This document shows, piece after piece, positions 1 to 10,400 of a stretch of 64,000 nt of DNA. Numbering within the stretch: position 1 is the stretch's first letter; the number at the start of each line of letters is the position of its first letter. Made by a program: the position numbers and the translations under genes. The notes under the pieces are model-generated. The model was not told the origin of the DNA. It searched no databases and was given only the letters and a program-made list of their open reading frames with translations. The stretch is from Microcebus murinus (Eukaryota > Chordata > Mammalia > Primates > Cheirogaleidae), in contig NC_134108.1 of NCBI RefSeq assembly GCF_040939455.1, forward strand, positions 81,016,001 to 81,080,000, in the 5' to 3' direction.

Positions 1-255
1 AAACAGAACAACAGGTAAAATTCATTTTAATAATATATTTTATTTTATTTAATGTATCCAAAAGATTTCAACATGTACTATAAAAATTGTTAATGAGACA
101 ATTTACATTCTTGTTTCCATATTGTCTTCAAAAGGCAATATGTATTATACATTTACAACTCATTTCAATTTGAATTAATGGAATTTCATATGTTCAATAG
201 CCACATGTCATTAGTGGCTACATTATTGAACAGTATTGCTCTAGTTGGTCAGCTT
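1..255. mobile_element. hAT (Charlie-like) DNA transposon remnant
   Basis: The right part holds a motif typical of an abundant mammalian hAT family: atagccacatgt, then tagtggctac, then attgaacagtattgctct, a decayed form of the usual 'attggacagcgctg' end. The AT-rich part before it also fits that family. The left end lies outside the window. No coding capacity remains. The exact family is not certain. Confidence 0.5.
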
Positions 256-639
256 GGAAACTATTAAAATCTAAGTTTGAGTTGACTGTATTTTAAGGAC
301 ATAGTAGGAAGAAAGGAAAAGAAAGGAAGAGATTGATGCCAAAAACATCTTGGGAAGAAAGCAATTCACCAATATTTCTTAAAATTTCTCTCCAGTTCTC
401 TGATGATCAGAAGCTTGCAGTCTACCATGATATTTAAACATGTAAATAGAAAAATTAAGAACCACATTGTAAAATCTATAGCAAATATAAAATGTTCTGG
501 GAGCAAAAGGAACAGTACATCCAGGTATCCTGGGAAAATCTTGGAAAGTATCACCAAGGAGGTGATATTGAAACTTGATTTTAACAGATGTAGATATTTT
601 TCAAGTGAATGGGGGTAGAGAAGAGAAAAGGGATAGCTT

Positions 640-1190
640 GAAAAAAATGTGTATGGACTTCTGAAAGTGCAGAGTTATATGCTGGAAGTAGTGAGAATAT
701 GAGGCACAGGGAACCTGGAATGTATGCAGAAAACATGAAGATAGGAAAGGAAACAAGGTAAAGAGATTGCAGCCAAGGGGTTAAGAACTTTGTAGGCAAG
801 CTACATAGAGTATCAACCCCATGGGCTTATAGAGCCAACAGAAGCTTTTGCACATAAAAATGACTTCATGAGCTTTGTTCTCAGTAACTACAGTGGCAGT
901 ATGGAGAACATGGGTGGGGAAAAACTGTTATTAGGGTAACAGATTACAGGGCTGTTGCAATAATAGTCCCAAGAAGATAGGTTGAAGGCCTATTTTAAGC
1001 AAGTAGCATAGGGTTTGGGAGAGACAGAATCAAATGATGTTTTAAAATTAGAAGCAGCAAGATTTGGCAGCTGACTGTATGTGGGGGGTGAGAGAAAGAA
1101 GGTGATAATAACACCAAGATTTCTAAGTTAGGAGACAGGTAAATGGTGATGCCATTAACCCAGATCAAGAATAGAAGGAGTAGGTCTCTC
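640..1190 (-). mobile_element. LINE L2-like remnant, antisense
   Basis: Purine-rich plus-strand text with phrases such as caccaagatttctaagttag and ggtgatgccattaacccaga is the reverse of the L2 reverse-transcriptase C-terminal region (the 'LGVILD' segment). It is heavily mutated, with no long reading frame. It stops just before the SLC25A6-type pseudogene. Confidence 0.5.
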
Positions 1191-1269
1191 AATCCTGGCA
1201 GTGACAGGGCTGAGCCAGTAGCATCAACCTCCTGGCTGTCACCACCCACTAAGCAGCACGCTGTGCTAC

Positions 1270-2235
1270 TATGACATAACAAGCCACCTCCTTTGTCAAG
1301 GACTTCCTGGCTAGGAGCATTGCTGCTACCATCTCCAAGAAGATCATGGCCCTGAGTGGGTCAAGCTGCTGCGGTAATTGCAACACGTTGGTAAACAGAT
1401 CACAACTGACAGGTTTACACAAGCATCGTGGACTACATTGTCTGCATCCCCAAAGACCTGGCCGATGTCATCCACTACTTCCTTATGCGAGCCCTCTCAA
1501 CTTTGCCTTCAAGGATAAGAACACACAGGTATTTCCAGGGTTATGGACAAGCTCGTGCAGTTCTAGAGGTATTTTGCCAGCGATCTGGCCTCTAGCAGGG
1601 CAGCCAGAGCCACTTCTCTCTGCTTTGGCTACCCCCAGGATTTCGCCAGTAGATCTGGTGGCCAATGTTGGGAAACCAGGCAGAGAGCCAGAGTTCAAGT
1701 TTGAATTCAAAGGCCTGGGAGACTAATGAAAATCACCAAGTCTCATAGGATCTGAGGCTTGTACCAGGGCTTTAGTGTCACTGTGCAGGGTATCATCATC
1801 TGCTGCATAGCCTGAAGACCTATGTCGACCTATTCGACCTTCACACGAATGTTTATAGCAGCACAATTCACTATTGCACGATCATGGAAACAACCCAAGT
1901 GCCCATCAATTCATGAGTGGATAATTAAAATGTGATATATGCTCACAATGGAATATTACTCAATCTTAAGAAATGACAGTGAGCTAGCACCATTTATGCT
2001 ATCCTGGATTAAGTTTAAGCCTGTTATCCAAAGTGAGGCAACACAAGACATGCCTCACCTAAGGCATCCTCCCTGATCCCCTAAGACCACACATGATGTG
2101 GTAAGCCAGATGATTGCCCAGACTCTGATTGTTGTAGCCAGTGTGGTCTCCTTCCCCTCTGATCCTGTGTGGGTCCAAAAGAGTCAACATATTGTCCCTG
2201 TCATGGACCACTGAATGCTGAGAAATTCCATTGTC
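1270..2235 (+). pseudogene. Processed pseudogene of ADP/ATP translocase (SLC25A6/ANT3-like)
   Basis: Translation in shifting frames recovers the adenine nucleotide translocator in order. It begins SFVKDFLARSIAATISK (1290-1345), continues through VDYIVCIPKD (1432-1465), LNFAFKDK (1498-1521), a decayed carrier repeat, and ITKS..GLYQGFSVTVQGIII, then SQMIAQTLIVVASVVSFPSDP (2105-2170). ITKS and GLYQGFSV, rather than IYKS and GFNV, point to ANT3 (SLC25A6) as parent. The segments are joined without introns, as in a retrocopy. The ATG near 1271 is followed by an in-frame stop, and many frameshifts exist, so it is dead. The real protein exchanges ADP and ATP across the mitochondrial inner membrane. 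A 211-bp piece of L1 interrupts it at 1842-2052, inside the segment for YDTAKG. The 3' part appears internally deleted and no clear poly(A) tail is visible. Confidence 0.88.
1842..2052 (+). mobile_element. 211-bp internal L1 fragment inserted in the SLC25A6 pseudogene
   Basis: This stretch is identical, base for base, to 5079-5289, which lies inside the L1 3' end at 4967-5675. Homology to the ANT pseudogene stops at 1841 and resumes at about 2053 (ctaaggcatcctccctgatc, the MLPDP segment). The fragment is internal to L1, so it carries no poly(A) tail, and no obvious target duplication flanks it. It looks like a templated insertion copied from the nearby L1 rather than ordinary retrotransposition. 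Confidence 0.9.
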
Positions 2236-2451
2236 TTTGTCTTGGCCATATTACGTCTGTAGAGGGTTAAGAAAGGTAGAAAGGGGTTCATCATGATCAT
2301 ATTCAACCATTGGCAACCATTGGCACCCTGAGTCTATGTATTGATTAGTGGAGGTGGGTCCACAGGTAAGGCAGCCTTTCCAAGCAGACATGGAGTCCAG
2401 ATCTTAAAAGACCCAAGTTGTGTTTAAGTATTTCTTTAAAAAAAAAAAATC

Positions 2452-2784
2452 GGCCAGGCAGGTTGGCTCACACCTGTAATCCTCCTCTCTGGGAGGCCAG
2501 GGCAGGCGGATCTCTCAAGGTCAGGAGTTAGAAACTGCCTGAGCAAGAGCGAGACCAGTCTCTATTATAAATAGAAAGAAATTAATTGGCCAACTAACAT
2601 ATATAGGAAAAAATTAGCCAGGCATGGTGGCGCATGCCTGTAGTCCCAGCTACTCGAGAGGCTGAGGCAGTAGGATCACTTGAGCCCAGGAGTTTGAGGT
2701 TGTGGTGAGCTAGGCTGACGCCACGGCACTCACTCTATCCTGGGCAACAAAGCAAGACTCTATCTCAAAAAAAAAAAAAAAAAA
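2452..2784 (+). mobile_element. Alu, lemur-type, sense
   Basis: A dimeric Alu starting ggccaggcaggttggctcac, with the linker insert ggccaactaacatatatagg and ending in an A18-type tail. It is more diverged than the other full-length copies (for example agaaactgcctgagc). No clean target duplication was found. Confidence 0.9.
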
Positions 2785-2879
2785 TCATGTCTCCCATTTG
2801 TGTTTAAGCACTATCCCCTCTTTTGCACAGCTGAATATTTGCAATTATGTTCTAGGTGGGGCATTCTGCTGTGAAACAG

Positions 2880-4060
2880 TAAAAACAGGACACTCGGGAA
2901 AAAAGAATAGAAAGAATAGTACAGATTTGGGATCAGGTAGAAGTGGTGTTTGCTTGAGGATATGTTAAGTTTAAGACATGCCTAGGACATCAAACTCCAT
3001 ATGTCCAGTAAGATATTGTATATTTACTTCTAGAGCTCTGGAGATAAGTCAGTGCTGGTGAAAGTCATTGGGGAGTCATCTACATTTAAATGATCTAGAA
3101 GCCATAAGGATGGATGAGATTCCTCCAGAGAAAGCATGTAGATAAAGGAGAGAAGAGACCCCAAGACAGAAATTTGGAGATTGCCCACTAAATGAGGAGT
3201 AGACAGAGAAAGGTGAACCATTAAAAAGAGAGGCGAGGTATGGCCAGGAAGAGAACCAGAGCCATGGAACAAAGGATTCCTAAGTAAGGGTGAACACAGA
3301 AAAGTCCATTTCCATTTTAGACAATACACATGACATGTAGTCATGGGCCTGTATAGTTCATTGTTTTCCTTTAGCCCAGGAGCATAAGAAGAGAAATCTT
3401 AGCAGGAGAAGAGAAATCATCTGGTGAGGCTTCCAGGGACTGTGATTGTCTGGAGGGTCCAGTGAAATGTTGAGGAAGCAATGGGGGTGGTTAGAAGGAA
3501 AAAAGAAGAAAGGTACAATAGGAAGCCAGGCTAGAGTTAACTACAGAGTGTAAGGTAAGGGAAGTGTCCTCAGTGTGTGTGTGAGAGGTGAAGTAGAAGC
3601 ACCCAAATGATTATAGGTTTCTTTGAAGCCAGAGGTGATTTGGTGTAGTTAGGAAATGGATACTGACGGTTCACAGAAGGGGTGTAGTAACTTGTTCTGA
3701 TGAAGTCCAGGATGTCAAAGTGTCTATGCTTGATGGGTGGGGAGCAAAGTTGAAGGTCTGTTTCTGCAAATTCTTAGAGAGAATAAATCCCTTTTGACTC
3801 TAAATTTTTTGTATCCAGTTGGAGGAAAAAGATAAGAAAGAAGTTTAGGGAGTTTGACCACAGTGGAACCAGTATTCCACAGAGGATATGGGAAAAGAGG
3901 GAAAGAAGGGGAGTGGGAAAATGAAGGGAAAAAGTTGAGTTTAATGAAATGGACAAGAGTGAGGCACATGTGAAGGGGTAAGTGGAACATCTGATGAGAG
4001 CAGTGGGTATGGACAGCTGGGAGAATGAGGGCAATAGTAATACGAGCCACTGCTTTTTAA
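2880..4060 (-). mobile_element. LINE L2 remnant, antisense
   Basis: The minus-strand frame at 3030-3344 keeps a recognisable L2/CR1 reverse-transcriptase segment (NVDDSPMTFTSTDLSPEL, corresponding to the 'YADDSQ...SSPDLSPEL' region). The flanks to 3360 match the same domain in order. The part from 3360 to 4060 is purine-rich and plausibly more L2, but is less certain. It is interrupted by stops and not functional. Confidence 0.6.
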
Positions 4061-4091
4061 TCCCCTACCATAGGTTAATAATGCTCATACC

Positions 4092-4421
4092 GGCCGGGCG
4101 CAGTGGCTCACGCCTGTAATCCTAGCACTCTGGGAGGCCGAGGCGGGCGGATTGCTCAAGGTCAGGAGTTCGAAACCACCCTGAGCAAGAGCGAGACCCC
4201 GTCTCTACTATAAATAGAAACAAATTAATTGGCCAACTAATATATATAGAAAAAATTAGCTGGGCATGGTGGCGCATGCCTGTAGTGTCAGCTACTTGGG
4301 AGGCTGAGGCAGCAGGATTGCTTGAGCCCAGGAGTTTGAGGTTGCTGTGAGCTAGGCTGATGCCATGGCACTCACTCTAGCCTGGGCAACAAAGCGAGAC
4401 TCTGTCTCAAAAAAAAAAAAA
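4092..4421 (+). mobile_element. Young full-length Alu, lemur-type, sense
   Basis: It begins ggccgggcgcagtggctcac, has the lemur-type linker (ggccaactaatatatataga) and ends with a poly(A) tail. A perfect 15-bp target duplication, aataatgctcatacc, lies at 4077-4091 and 4422-4436, so the insertion is intact. Confidence 0.97.
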
Positions 4422-4499
4422 AATAATGCTCATACCAACATTCTTGGATAAATCTTATTATACTCATTTTTCATACCAGGAATAACCAGCCAGGATGGG

Positions 4500-4790
4500 C
4501 TATTTCTTGTTGAGATAACAACCTCAAAATAATAATGACTTCAAACAATAGAAGTTTATTTCTTGATCATGCTACATGAGCATTGAGTTGTTAGGAATTC
4601 TACTCCATGTTGCCCTCACTCAGGGACTAGGCTGTTAGAGTCTTCATCACTTTTTAGGGGAAAGGCATGAAGGTGACTCTCTGAAAAGCTTCTTCCCAGG
4701 AATGATACATGTTCTCTTCCACTCTCATTCCATTGGCATAGCAAGTGCACGGCCCCTCCTCATATCAAAGGAACCAGAAGTATGATGCTA
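4500..4790. repeat. Possible ancient LTR or DNA-type repeat
   Basis: The stretch around 4519-4570 (acttcaaacaatagaagttt, then atttcttgatcatgctacat) has the layout of a common mammalian interspersed repeat whose end reads 'aacaacaaaagtttatttcttgctcatg'. I cannot assign the family. Confidence 0.3.
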
Positions 4791-4966
4791 CTATTTACTA
4801 AGAAGGAGAAACGGAAATATCGTTGAACAGCACATGGCAAGCCCTTAATAAATGTTTGCTGAATGGAATGAATGAGCAAATGAACTTCAATGTAGGTACT
4901 TGTCTAGGAATAGAGACTAAATAAAGAAACATACTTTTAAAGCAACTTTTTAAAAGTTCTCTTTTA

Positions 4967-5675
4967 GAATTTGGAGATACCTCAAACAGTTAGAAATAGA
5001 AATACCATTTTACCCTGCAATAGCATTGTTAGGCATCTACCCAAAAGAGCATAAGACATTCTATTATAAAGACATCTGCACACGAATGTTTATAGCAGCA
5101 CAATTCACTATTGCACGATCATGGAAACAACCCAAGTGCCCATCAATTCATGAGTGGATAATTAAAATGTGATATATGCTCACAATGGAATATTACTCAA
5201 TCTTAAGAAATGACAGTGAGCTAGCACCATTTATGCTATCCTGGATTAAGTTTAAGCCTGTTATCCAAAGTGAGGCAACACAAGACATGGAAAATGGGCT
5301 CCACATCTACTCGCCATCAAATTGGTACTGACTGATTTAAACTTCAGTTTTCAAATGGTGGCAATACCCACCAGAGATTTGGTGGGGAGGGGACCCAATC
5401 TTAAGGATGGGATGAGCATTTTGGACGGGGAGGGCATAACTCTAACCCTTCTTAGGGAGAGGTAAAGATATCCAATGTAACCAAAATGTTAAAAAAAAAA
5501 AAAAAGAAAAAAACTTTTTAGCAGGTGGTGGGCAGGCAGGAGTAGGGATGTTTCCATAATGTGTGTGATGCACACCACCAGAGGATTGAACATTTCTGGG
5601 GGAGGGAGGGGGCAGGAGCAATATTTGTAACCCTAACAATATTCGTACCTCCATAATATGATGAAATAAAAAAAA
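4967..5675 (+). mobile_element. Young 5'-truncated L1 3' end
   Basis: It contains the end of L1 ORF2 (tttatagcagcacaattcac, atggaaacaacccaagtgcc) followed by a lineage-specific G-rich 3'UTR (gggggagggagggggcagga) and a poly(A) tail after atgaaataaa. A perfect 15-bp target duplication, aaaagttctcttttA, flanks it at 4952-4966 and 5676-5690. It is truncated to about 700 bp. Its segment 5079-5289 is the evident donor of the identical copy at 1842-2052. Confidence 0.93.
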
Positions 5676-5694
5676 AAAAGTTCTCTTTTAAAAA

Positions 5695-6620
5695 GAGAAA
5701 CTAATGCACAGAATTCTTCCTATTTATATCACCTCTAATTCACTTCCCATTTTGGTCAAGTTATATTTTATTTAGTGTTTTTGCCTTTTCCCCACTTAGT
5801 ATTAGAATTCATGTCTTAATTCTTCATCTTAATTTTGAAAGACAAATTCTAAGTAATCAGAAATACCCAGTCAACTTGAAGATACAAAACAAACAGCAAA
5901 ACTGACCTGGAATGAGCTCTGAGAAGGTACAGTCTGTTTTCACAAATCTTTGACAGTAACTTAATTCCCAGTTATTTGAGGGTAGACTCAAGGGTAAGTG
6001 AATAAGCAATTTCATCCTACTTAAGACAGGAGACATGAACACAAGTAGAAAGATATATGTTTTGCCTTTTTAAGGGTAAAATAGGTATCTATTGTCTTTG
6101 CCCAAAGTACATCCCCCTTTATTCTAGTAGTAATGTCCCAATTTTACTTTGAGGAATTATCCCCCTTCCCTACTGAATGCAGTTTTTTTTTTTTTTTCAA
6201 AAGCATCAGTTTGGTGAACTGAATGCAGTTTTGAAGGAATGACTGTCAATCAAGGTCCCAAGGTCCCTATACTAGGCATGTGACCAGCCATTCAATGACA
6301 AAATTAGGCCATTCAGATATTTTCCTCTTGCAAGTGGAGTTTGAGGGGAGTAACTCAAAGACAGAAATGGCTGGAGCTCATTCATCCATTTGGATGTCTG
6401 TTCATCTATTTGATCCTCTTCCTTTGATCCTCACAGCTCCTGTTCTTTCTGAAGACTGGCTCTTTAGCTTTCCTTTAGATTCTTTGACTACCACCCATAA
6501 GTCTTCCAATGCATTCCTCTTTTGCTTGTTAGATATAAAAAGTCAAACTAAAACAGATTTATGTAAAGCAGCAACATTATTGATAGTGAGCCATGTACCA
6601 TTTGGTAGAAGTGGAGGGGC
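5695..6620. other. Intergenic stretch, no feature recognised
   Basis: I see no gene, RNA or clear repeat here apart from an interrupted T tract at 6184-6198. The 118-codon open frame at 6280-6636 has no recognisable domain and no sign of selection that I can judge from one sequence. Confidence 0.5.
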
Positions 6621-6627
6621 ATATGCT

Positions 6628-7062
6628 ATGGTCTGAATGTTTGTGTCGCCTAAAATGCATATGTTGAAACCTAATCCCCAATCTGATGGTATTAAGAGGC
6701 AGGGATTTTAGAAGGTAATTAGGTCATCAGAGCAGAGCCCTCAGAAATGGCATTACTGCCCTTCTAAAAGAGGCCCAAGGGAGCTTGTTGGCCCCTTCCA
6801 CCAATTGAGGTTGCAGCAAGAAGGCACCATCTCTGAACCAGAGAGTGAGCTTTCACTAAACACCAAATCTGCAGGTGCCTTGACCCTGTACTTCCTAGCC
6901 TCCAGAACTGTAAGCAATACATGTTTGTTTTTTTTTTTTTTTTTTTTTTTTTTTTATTTTATTTTTTTTTTTTTTCGTTTAAAACCTTGGTCACTCTTTG
7001 ATACATGTTTGTTTTTTACATGCTACCTAGTCTAAGGTATTTTGTTACAGAAGCCCAAACAA
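6628..7062 (+). mobile_element. MLT1/MST-type MaLR LTR, sense
   Basis: It starts tgctatggtctgaatgtttg and runs through the MaLR landmarks: atgttgaaacctaatcccca, attaggtcatcagagcagag, ccagcctccagaactgtaag-like text at about 6896-6912, and ttttgttacagaagcccaaa near the end. A 67-nt poly(T) insertion at 6934-7000 splits the last part. The LTR is solo, with no internal region next to it. Confidence 0.85.
6934..7000 (-). mobile_element. Tiny poly(A) retroinsertion with a 25-nt body
   Basis: On the minus strand this is 25 nt of unidentified sequence (caaagagtgaccaaggtttt, then aaacg) followed by about 42 nt of nearly pure A. A perfect 17-bp duplication, atacatgtttgtttttt, flanks it at 6917-6933 and 7001-7017. 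These are the marks of L1-machinery insertion with extreme 5' truncation. The source RNA is not recognised. Confidence 0.8.
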
Positions 7063-7099
7063 ACAAAAAAGCACTTTCTCAAAGAAGAACTTAGCTTCT

Positions 7100-7385
7100 T
7101 TTCTAGTCTTTAAAGGAAACCATTCTCTTCCTTCTAGACCTTGGAAGTTTGATAGCCTTACTGGGATGAAACCTTTTACACATGATATTTTCTGCCATTC
7201 TCACTCTTGACCTTCTTGCCAAAGTGGTGAATATCATCTCAGTAAATTTCAAACAAAAAGTAGCCTCATTTTAGGAGGAAATGGGAAAAGAAATAGACAT
7301 AGGTTTATTTTAAATTTAGGGTTTTTATCATTTGCCACCTTAGGATAGGCAGAGATTTCTTAGAACACAAGATACACTGACCATA
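7100..7385. other. Unassigned AT-rich sequence
   Basis: I recognise no gene or repeat between the MLT1 LTR and the L1. Confidence 0.4.
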
Positions 7386-7389
7386 AAAG

Positions 7390-8760
7390 AAAAAAAAATT
7401 GAAAACCAGACTTTGTTAAAATTTAAAATTTCTGCTCTTCAAAAGACACCATTAGGAAAATGAAAATGCAGGCTAAAGATTTGGATAAAATATTTGTAGT
7501 ACATGATAAATACAAATAACTTATTAGAGAATATATAAGGAATTCCTACAAATCAATAATAAAAAGAAAATCCCTAAAAATGTCAAAAGACTTAAAAAGA
7601 TATCTCAAAAAGATACATGAATGACCAATAAGAATATGGAGCATCATTAGTAATTAGGGAAATATGTAATAAAAACTAAAGTGAGATGCCACTTTAAGCC
7701 TATTATAATTACTAAAATTAAAATGACTGACAATACCAAATATTAAGTGGGTATAAGCAACTAGTATTCTCATTGCTGGTGGGAATATGAAATTTTATAA
7801 CCTTTTTGGGAAACTATCTGTCAGTTAAAGTTAAACATACACACTCCTGTGGCCCAGCAATTCCACTCGGAGAGAAATGAAAGAATATACTCACAAAAGA
7901 CTTACGTAAGAATGCTCATAATAGCTTTGTTCATAGTAGCCAAAACCTGTAAACAACCTAAATGTTCATAAAAAAGAAAATGGATAAGCAAATAATGATA
8001 TGTGTATATAATGGAATAATACTTAGCAATTAAAAACACCAAACTATTGGTATACAAAACAACACAGATGAATCTCAAAAATATGATGTGGGGTAAATAC
8101 AATGTGAATCCCTACACAAAAGAGTACATACTGTATGATTCCATTTATGGGAAGTTGTAGATCAGGCAAAAGTAATAAATGGCTATAGAAATGACCCACA
8201 ATTGCCTGGGAGAGAACAGGCTGGGGAGTAACTAGAAAGGTGTATGGTGGGATCTTTCTGGGGTGATGTAAGTGCTTTGTATTTTAATTGGGGTAGTTAT
8301 TTACACAGGTTTTATGTAGTTATAAAACTCATCGAGGCCGGGCACGGTGGCTCAAGCCCATAATCCCAGCACTCTGGGAGGCCGAGGCTGGCTGATCGCT
8401 CAAAGTCGAGAGTCGGAAACAAGTTTGAGCCCAAAAGTGAGACCCTATCTCTACTAAAAATAGAAAGAAATTAATTGGCCAACTAAAAACATATAGAAAA
8501 AATTAGCTGGGCATGGTGGCACGTGCCTGTATTCCCAGCTACTCGGAAGGCTGAGGCAGGAGGATCGCTTGAGCCCAGGAGTTTGAGGTTGCTGTGAGCT
8601 AGGCTGATGCCACAGCACTCTAGCTAGGGCAGCAGAGTGAGATTCTGTCTCAAAAAAAACAAACAAACAAACAAAAAAAACTCATTGAACTCTATCCCTA
8701 ACATGTATGCATTTTATTGTACATAAATTATACCTCAACAGAAAATATTGAAAATGAGTA
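7390..8760 (+). mobile_element. Old L1 (L1M) 3' region, sense, split by an Alu
   Basis: Plus-strand landmarks of the L1 ORF2 C-terminal coding region appear in order: attctcattgctggtgggaa, ggcccagcaattccactcgg, tcataatagctttgttcata, then the 3'UTR (tgtatgattccatttatggg) ending tacctcaaca. Many stops make it inactive. The Alu at 8336-8676 sits in its 3'UTR. Confidence 0.85.
8336..8676 (+). mobile_element. Alu, lemur-type, sense, inside L1
   Basis: An Alu starting ggccgggcacggtggctcaa with the ggccaactaaaaacatatag linker and a tail with (CAAA) repeats. The flanks aaaactcatcga and aaaactcattga form a 12-bp target duplication with one mismatch. Confidence 0.92.
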
Positions 8761-8809
8761 TTGGAGGACATTATACCATATAGGTCCACTAGGAAATTGA
8801 GCATAATTT

Positions 8810-9850
8810 GGTTTCATTTTATTCCCATTGTTATTGGTTCTATGCGGAACATTTCCCCTTCTCCTTCCTTAAAACTCTACTCTTGGCACTTCTGTATAAT
8901 CCATAATGCATCCCAACTCTCCTTCTCTGAGCCTCTTAAAAATTCCTCTTCTTTATTCTTTTCCCTCATTGCTGGTGTTGAGTCCTCAGCCCCTTGCTCT
9001 TCTTCCCTAAATTACATTGTGTTTTTCAGGATCTATGCATTCTCGCAGCTTCCACCATGTCTTCTACTCTGAGGAACTAGCATGCAGGGTCTATCCTTGT
9101 GCATGGCCAAAGCTGCAGACTTTGATGGCCTTGACTGACGTTCTTGCATAGGCTCAGAGAATTCTTTCCAGGGTCTCCTTTCCAACACCCTCTTCAAACC
9201 TTCCATCTCTTCCTCAGCCCTGTTTTCCATTCAGTCAGCACCCACCCAGATTCCATATCTCTGTCTTGATGCTTCGCACTGGCAGCATCTCTGATCATCT
9301 ACCTGGTTTACTGGATGCCAAATTCACATTTTCCTTCCGTCTCACGTTATCCCCCTGTGCTCCTCCCAGTGCATGTTGAGGGCTGCCCCTGCCACCTCAG
9401 CCAACCCAGACTCCCAAGACTCGGCTGCCACGGCAGGTCTCTTGAAGGATGAGACACTCCATAGACTTCAGAGCTTTCACATCAGCCTCATTTCTACATC
9501 TCCAAGTGCCACTCTTAATTATTTCCACTAGGAGAGCCTGGCCTCCTTTAGAAGTCAGTTTTCAAAATTAAACTCATCTTCCTCCTTATTCAAAATCCAC
9601 CTTCTAACTTTCCTCCCTCTAACATTAGCAATTCTATGATCCCAATTGTCTGGCTTAAAACCATAGAGTCATCTTTGATTTAGTCCAAATAAATGAAATG
9701 TCCAAGAAGTGACCTAATCACTTCATTTCTTTCTTTAAAATGTCTCCTGTAATTCAATTCATCAGCTTCTAACTGGGCCTCTTCGTTTCCAGAATCTCCC
9801 AGACCAATCATGCCCTTTTCTAAGCTGTGTGGACCTCACAGCAAAGGGCA
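8810..9850 (+). mobile_element. LINE L2-like remnants, sense
   Basis: Pyrimidine-rich text includes the L2 markers atagagtcatctttgattta, corresponding to the 'LGVILDSS' segment, then gcttctaactgggcctcttc, corresponding to 'NSLLTGLP'. The part from 8810 to 9240 fits the region upstream. It is badly decayed. Confidence 0.5.
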
Positions 9851-9939
9851 GGGTCATCAGTTGTTCACCACCTCAATGCAGGTAAAAGCAGCTGAAAAGG
9901 CCAAAAGTGTCCCAGATACCAGCAGGTCAGGGACCTGAG

Positions 9940-10400
9940 TCTTCTTTCTTATAGTCATGCATTCAACAAAAATATTTTGAACATAGTCTATATATCCTGG
10001 TCACTGGAGATATATTCACAAGGAAAAAAAAAAGACATTTTCTATTCTTAAGTAACTCACAGTCTAGGGGAGAAGACAGACAGTAATCAAATAATCACAC
10101 AAATAATGCTATGGAAGAAAGGTATATAGTGCTATGAGGACGTGTAAAACACAGATTTGGTCCCGGTCATAGAAATCTTCTCTAAGCAAAGAGACAACTG
10201 AGCTGGCCACTAAAAGATTGATGGGAATGAATTAGCTGAATTGAGCTGGGGAGAGGGGTTGGAAACGCATATAACATTCATGGAAGTAACAAAACACTTG
10301 TACAGATAGTATGAGATTTCAAAGGGCAGCGGGCAGCATGGAGCAAGGTGACGTTGGGGAAATGGGCTGAGATCAAACCACACAGGGCCTCATGGTGGGT
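9940..10400. repeat. Ancient interspersed repeat, L2 or MIR class
   Basis: The motif series ctcacagtctaggggagaag, acagacagtaatcaaataat and aaatgggctgagatcaaacc recurs across mammalian genomes in old LINE/SINE-derived repeats. A related arrangement occurs at 19140-19530. No family is assigned. Confidence 0.35.

Noticed and set aside
1346..1726. 126-codon open frame
   Set aside because: It is a frame-shifted read through the SLC25A6-type pseudogene and matches the translocator only in short pieces.
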